64,000 nucleotides of DNA, taken from an uncultured Fretibacterium sp. (GTDB taxonomy: Bacteria > Synergistota > Synergistia > Synergistales > Aminobacteriaceae). Shown piece by piece: positions 62,750 to 64,000 of this stretch. The notes under the pieces were generated by a model that was not told the DNA's origin, did no database searches, and saw only the letters and a program-made list of their open reading frames with translations. Location of the stretch: positions 1 to 64,000 of the forward strand of contig CAMHMH010000002.1 in the NCBI GenBank assembly GCA_946186205.1, read 5' to 3'. Position numbers and translations under genes: made by a program. Positions within the stretch are counted from its first letter, which is position 1; the number at the start of each line of letters is the position of its first letter.

Positions 62750-64000
62750 TTACAGGCAGAAATACTTTGTCAGGAAATAGCATCTGTCCCAGTCAAGAAT
62801 TTTTCTCTGTGATTCTTTTTCCGGGTGAATGTTGAACTCATCGAAGACCATAATGCTCTTGTCCTTCAGGTCATACAGCGGCCATTCGTACGCTTTGCCG
62901 TCGGGTGAGATGTCTGCACTGAGTGAGGGATTTCCGGTTTTCGCAAACTGAACCCACATCTTGCGCATGACCTTTGAGAATGTCTCATCGAATGCTCTTC
63001 CGGTGAACTGGGTATCTTCCGGGTGATTGAAGATTGTCGAAAGTTCTACAGCATGTCCGCTCTTCATCAATGGCACGGAGGATTCAACCGTGAAGTAATA
63101 ACTGTACGATTTTCCGCCGGCCTGAGCCTGATTCTCTGACAGTCTGAACATAGGCGCGATAAACCAGATTTGGTCGAAAAGTCGGCAGATTGGATCATAG
63201 CTCTCTCCCTTGATGTCATTGCAGAAACTCTCTACAAGTGCTTTTTCCTCATCCGTCAGCACGGTGAAATTCTTTGCTATGCGATTGTTTATCCATTTGG
63301 TGAAAGGCTCTACTCCTCCGGCTTCTACCATGAAGTAGTTCAGCTCGTCCTTGTTTACGCCCTGAAGAATTTCTATATCCTTAGCCGCTCCCTTTGCGTA
63401 ATCCTCATAAGGTGTAAGCGTCAAGTATTTTCCGTCTCTTTCAGGCCCTACGCACATTCCTCCGAGCGAGGCCATTGCTTTGACCATCTTCTTAGCGTCA
63501 ACTTTCTGAAGATCTGCGACGGTTTTGCAGCCGAGAATCTTCATCACTTCATTTGTTGTTTCGATGCATTGTTCAATTGATCTTGAGAGGACTGGTGAGC
63601 CGCTCTGAGCGATTACACGCTTGAAATACTTGTGTGAGCCTTCAATCAGCGGAAGCACTGTTACACTTTCACCGCCTGCTGACTCTCCGAAGAGTGTAAC
63701 GTTATCAGGATCTCCGCCGAATGCCGCAATATTCTCATGAATCCACTTTAACGCCATCATATGATCCATGATTGCCAAGTTCTGAGCGTCAGGATAATCC
63801 TTTCCGTCAGGAAGGTGGGACAGATGGAAGAAGCCGAATATGCCGACTCTGTACGCAATGGAAACGGCTATAATGTCGGGGTTTTCCCTGACTAAGTTGC
63901 CGCAATCGTACGTTGGATCGACAGTCCCGCCCAATTCATAACCGCCGCCGTGTATCCACACCATGACGGGCTTCTTCTCTGCAGAGGCTTCATCCGCTTT
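62750..64000 (-). CDS. Type B carboxylesterase, 5' end outside the window
   Basis: At least 417 residues, open to the window edge. The reading frame continues upstream of the first ATG (KADEASAEKKPVMVWIHGGG), so that ATG is internal. The oxyanion-hole HGGGYELG, the nucleophile FGESAGGESV and late acid/His region (SAVELSTIFNHP-like, here HAVELSTIFNHPEDTQF) define a para-nitrobenzyl-esterase-type serine hydrolase. It hydrolyses esters of unknown origin. The N-terminus, probably with a signal peptide, is missing. It ends 58 bases before the Ntn-hydrolase gene, likely cotranscribed. Confidence 0.9.
   Translation of the reverse strand, partial: KADEASAEKKPVMVWIHGGGYELGGTVDPTYDCGNLVRENPDIIAVSIAYRVGIFGFFHLSHLPDGKDYPDAQNLAIMDHMMALKWIHENIAAFGGDPDNVTLFGESAGGESVTVLPLIEGSHKYFKRVIAQSGSPVLSRSIEQCIETTNEVMKILGCKTVADLQKVDAKKMVKAMASLGGMCVGPERDGKYLTLTPYEDYAKGAAKDIEILQGVNKDELNYFMVEAGGVEPFTKWINNRIAKNFTVLTDEEKALVESFCNDIKGESYDPICRLFDQIWFIAPMFRLSENQAQAGGKSYSYYFTVESSVPLMKSGHAVELSTIFNHPEDTQFTGRAFDETFSKVMRKMWVQFAKTGNPSLSADISPDGKAYEWPLYDLKDKSIMVFDEFNIHPEKESQRKILDWDRCYFLTKYFCL

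Overview
The window looks like chromosome of a member of the Synergistota (Synergistaceae), probably from a gut or another anaerobic, amino-acid-fermenting niche. The clearest clue is the end of a large secreted protein at 55417-60184. It carries a Ser/Gly-rich tract, a Cys, a short hydrophobic helix and a basic end, which is the form of the Synergist-type C-terminal sorting signal. TRAP and 2-hydroxycarboxylate transporters, malic enzyme, a flagellin, an RND pump and lipoprotein/secreted hydrolases fit a motile diderm anaerobe. Stops are TAA, TAG and TGA; at least twelve intact genes end in TAG, so the code is standard. I recognised no rRNA, tRNA or CRISPR array, although I did no systematic tRNA search.

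Layout. 1-2438: heptamer array, a small secreted protein and cysK-cysE (cysteine synthesis). 2439-7347: three tiny secreted glycine-zipper proteins, the antisense relic of an ADP-ribosylglycohydrolase, and a RecQ-like helicase broken by one amber codon. 7533-13354: a catabolic module with a shikimate-dehydrogenase-like enzyme, a TIM-barrel isomerase/dehydratase, an HMG-CoA-lyase-like aldolase and a three-part TRAP transporter. 13355-14967: repeats, a type IV pilin-like protein and a YafQ toxin/antitoxin pair. 15001-19947: malate operon (malic enzyme, CitS-family carrier, periplasmic binding protein, small membrane protein, AEC permease). 20069-25541: ddl, a beta-hydroxyacid dehydrogenase, mfd and a P-loop protein.

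25538-34242 is a tightly packed minus-strand operon: four dynamin-like GTPase genes, a separate tail-domain gene, then two radical SAM enzymes (one with a SPASM-like domain, one B12-type). 34588-38590: a secreted FAD oxidoreductase, a 44-residue membrane peptide beside a decayed copy of itself, an HTH-membrane protein and a 55-residue protein. 38669-42768: a tandem duplication in which one copy keeps a Bax-inhibitor-1-like gene and the other keeps greA, followed by an epimerase and hemB.

42845-50103: flagellin, divergent from a four-gene plus-strand operon. That operon encodes a truncated FtsZ-like protein, an FtsZ-like/ankyrin/zinc-ribbon fusion, a WYL regulator and an Mrr-type endonuclease. 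The WYL regulator plus nuclease is a common signature of phage-defence loci, and the FtsZ-like pieces are the unusual part. 50161-64000: a YczE-like membrane protein, an RND permease and adaptor, a decayed giant FG-GAP protein and three secreted hydrolases, the last cut by the window edge.

The two best candidates for an undescribed system are the FtsZ-like/ankyrin/WYL/Mrr operon and the multi-dynamin/radical-SAM operon. The window also holds several genes in decay: recQ-like, an ADP-ribosylglycohydrolase fragment, a BI-1 copy, a greA fragment and the giant secreted protein. Point indels and stops in these could be true pseudogenisation or assembly error; the sequence alone cannot decide. All functions are inferred by reading motifs; no database search was run.
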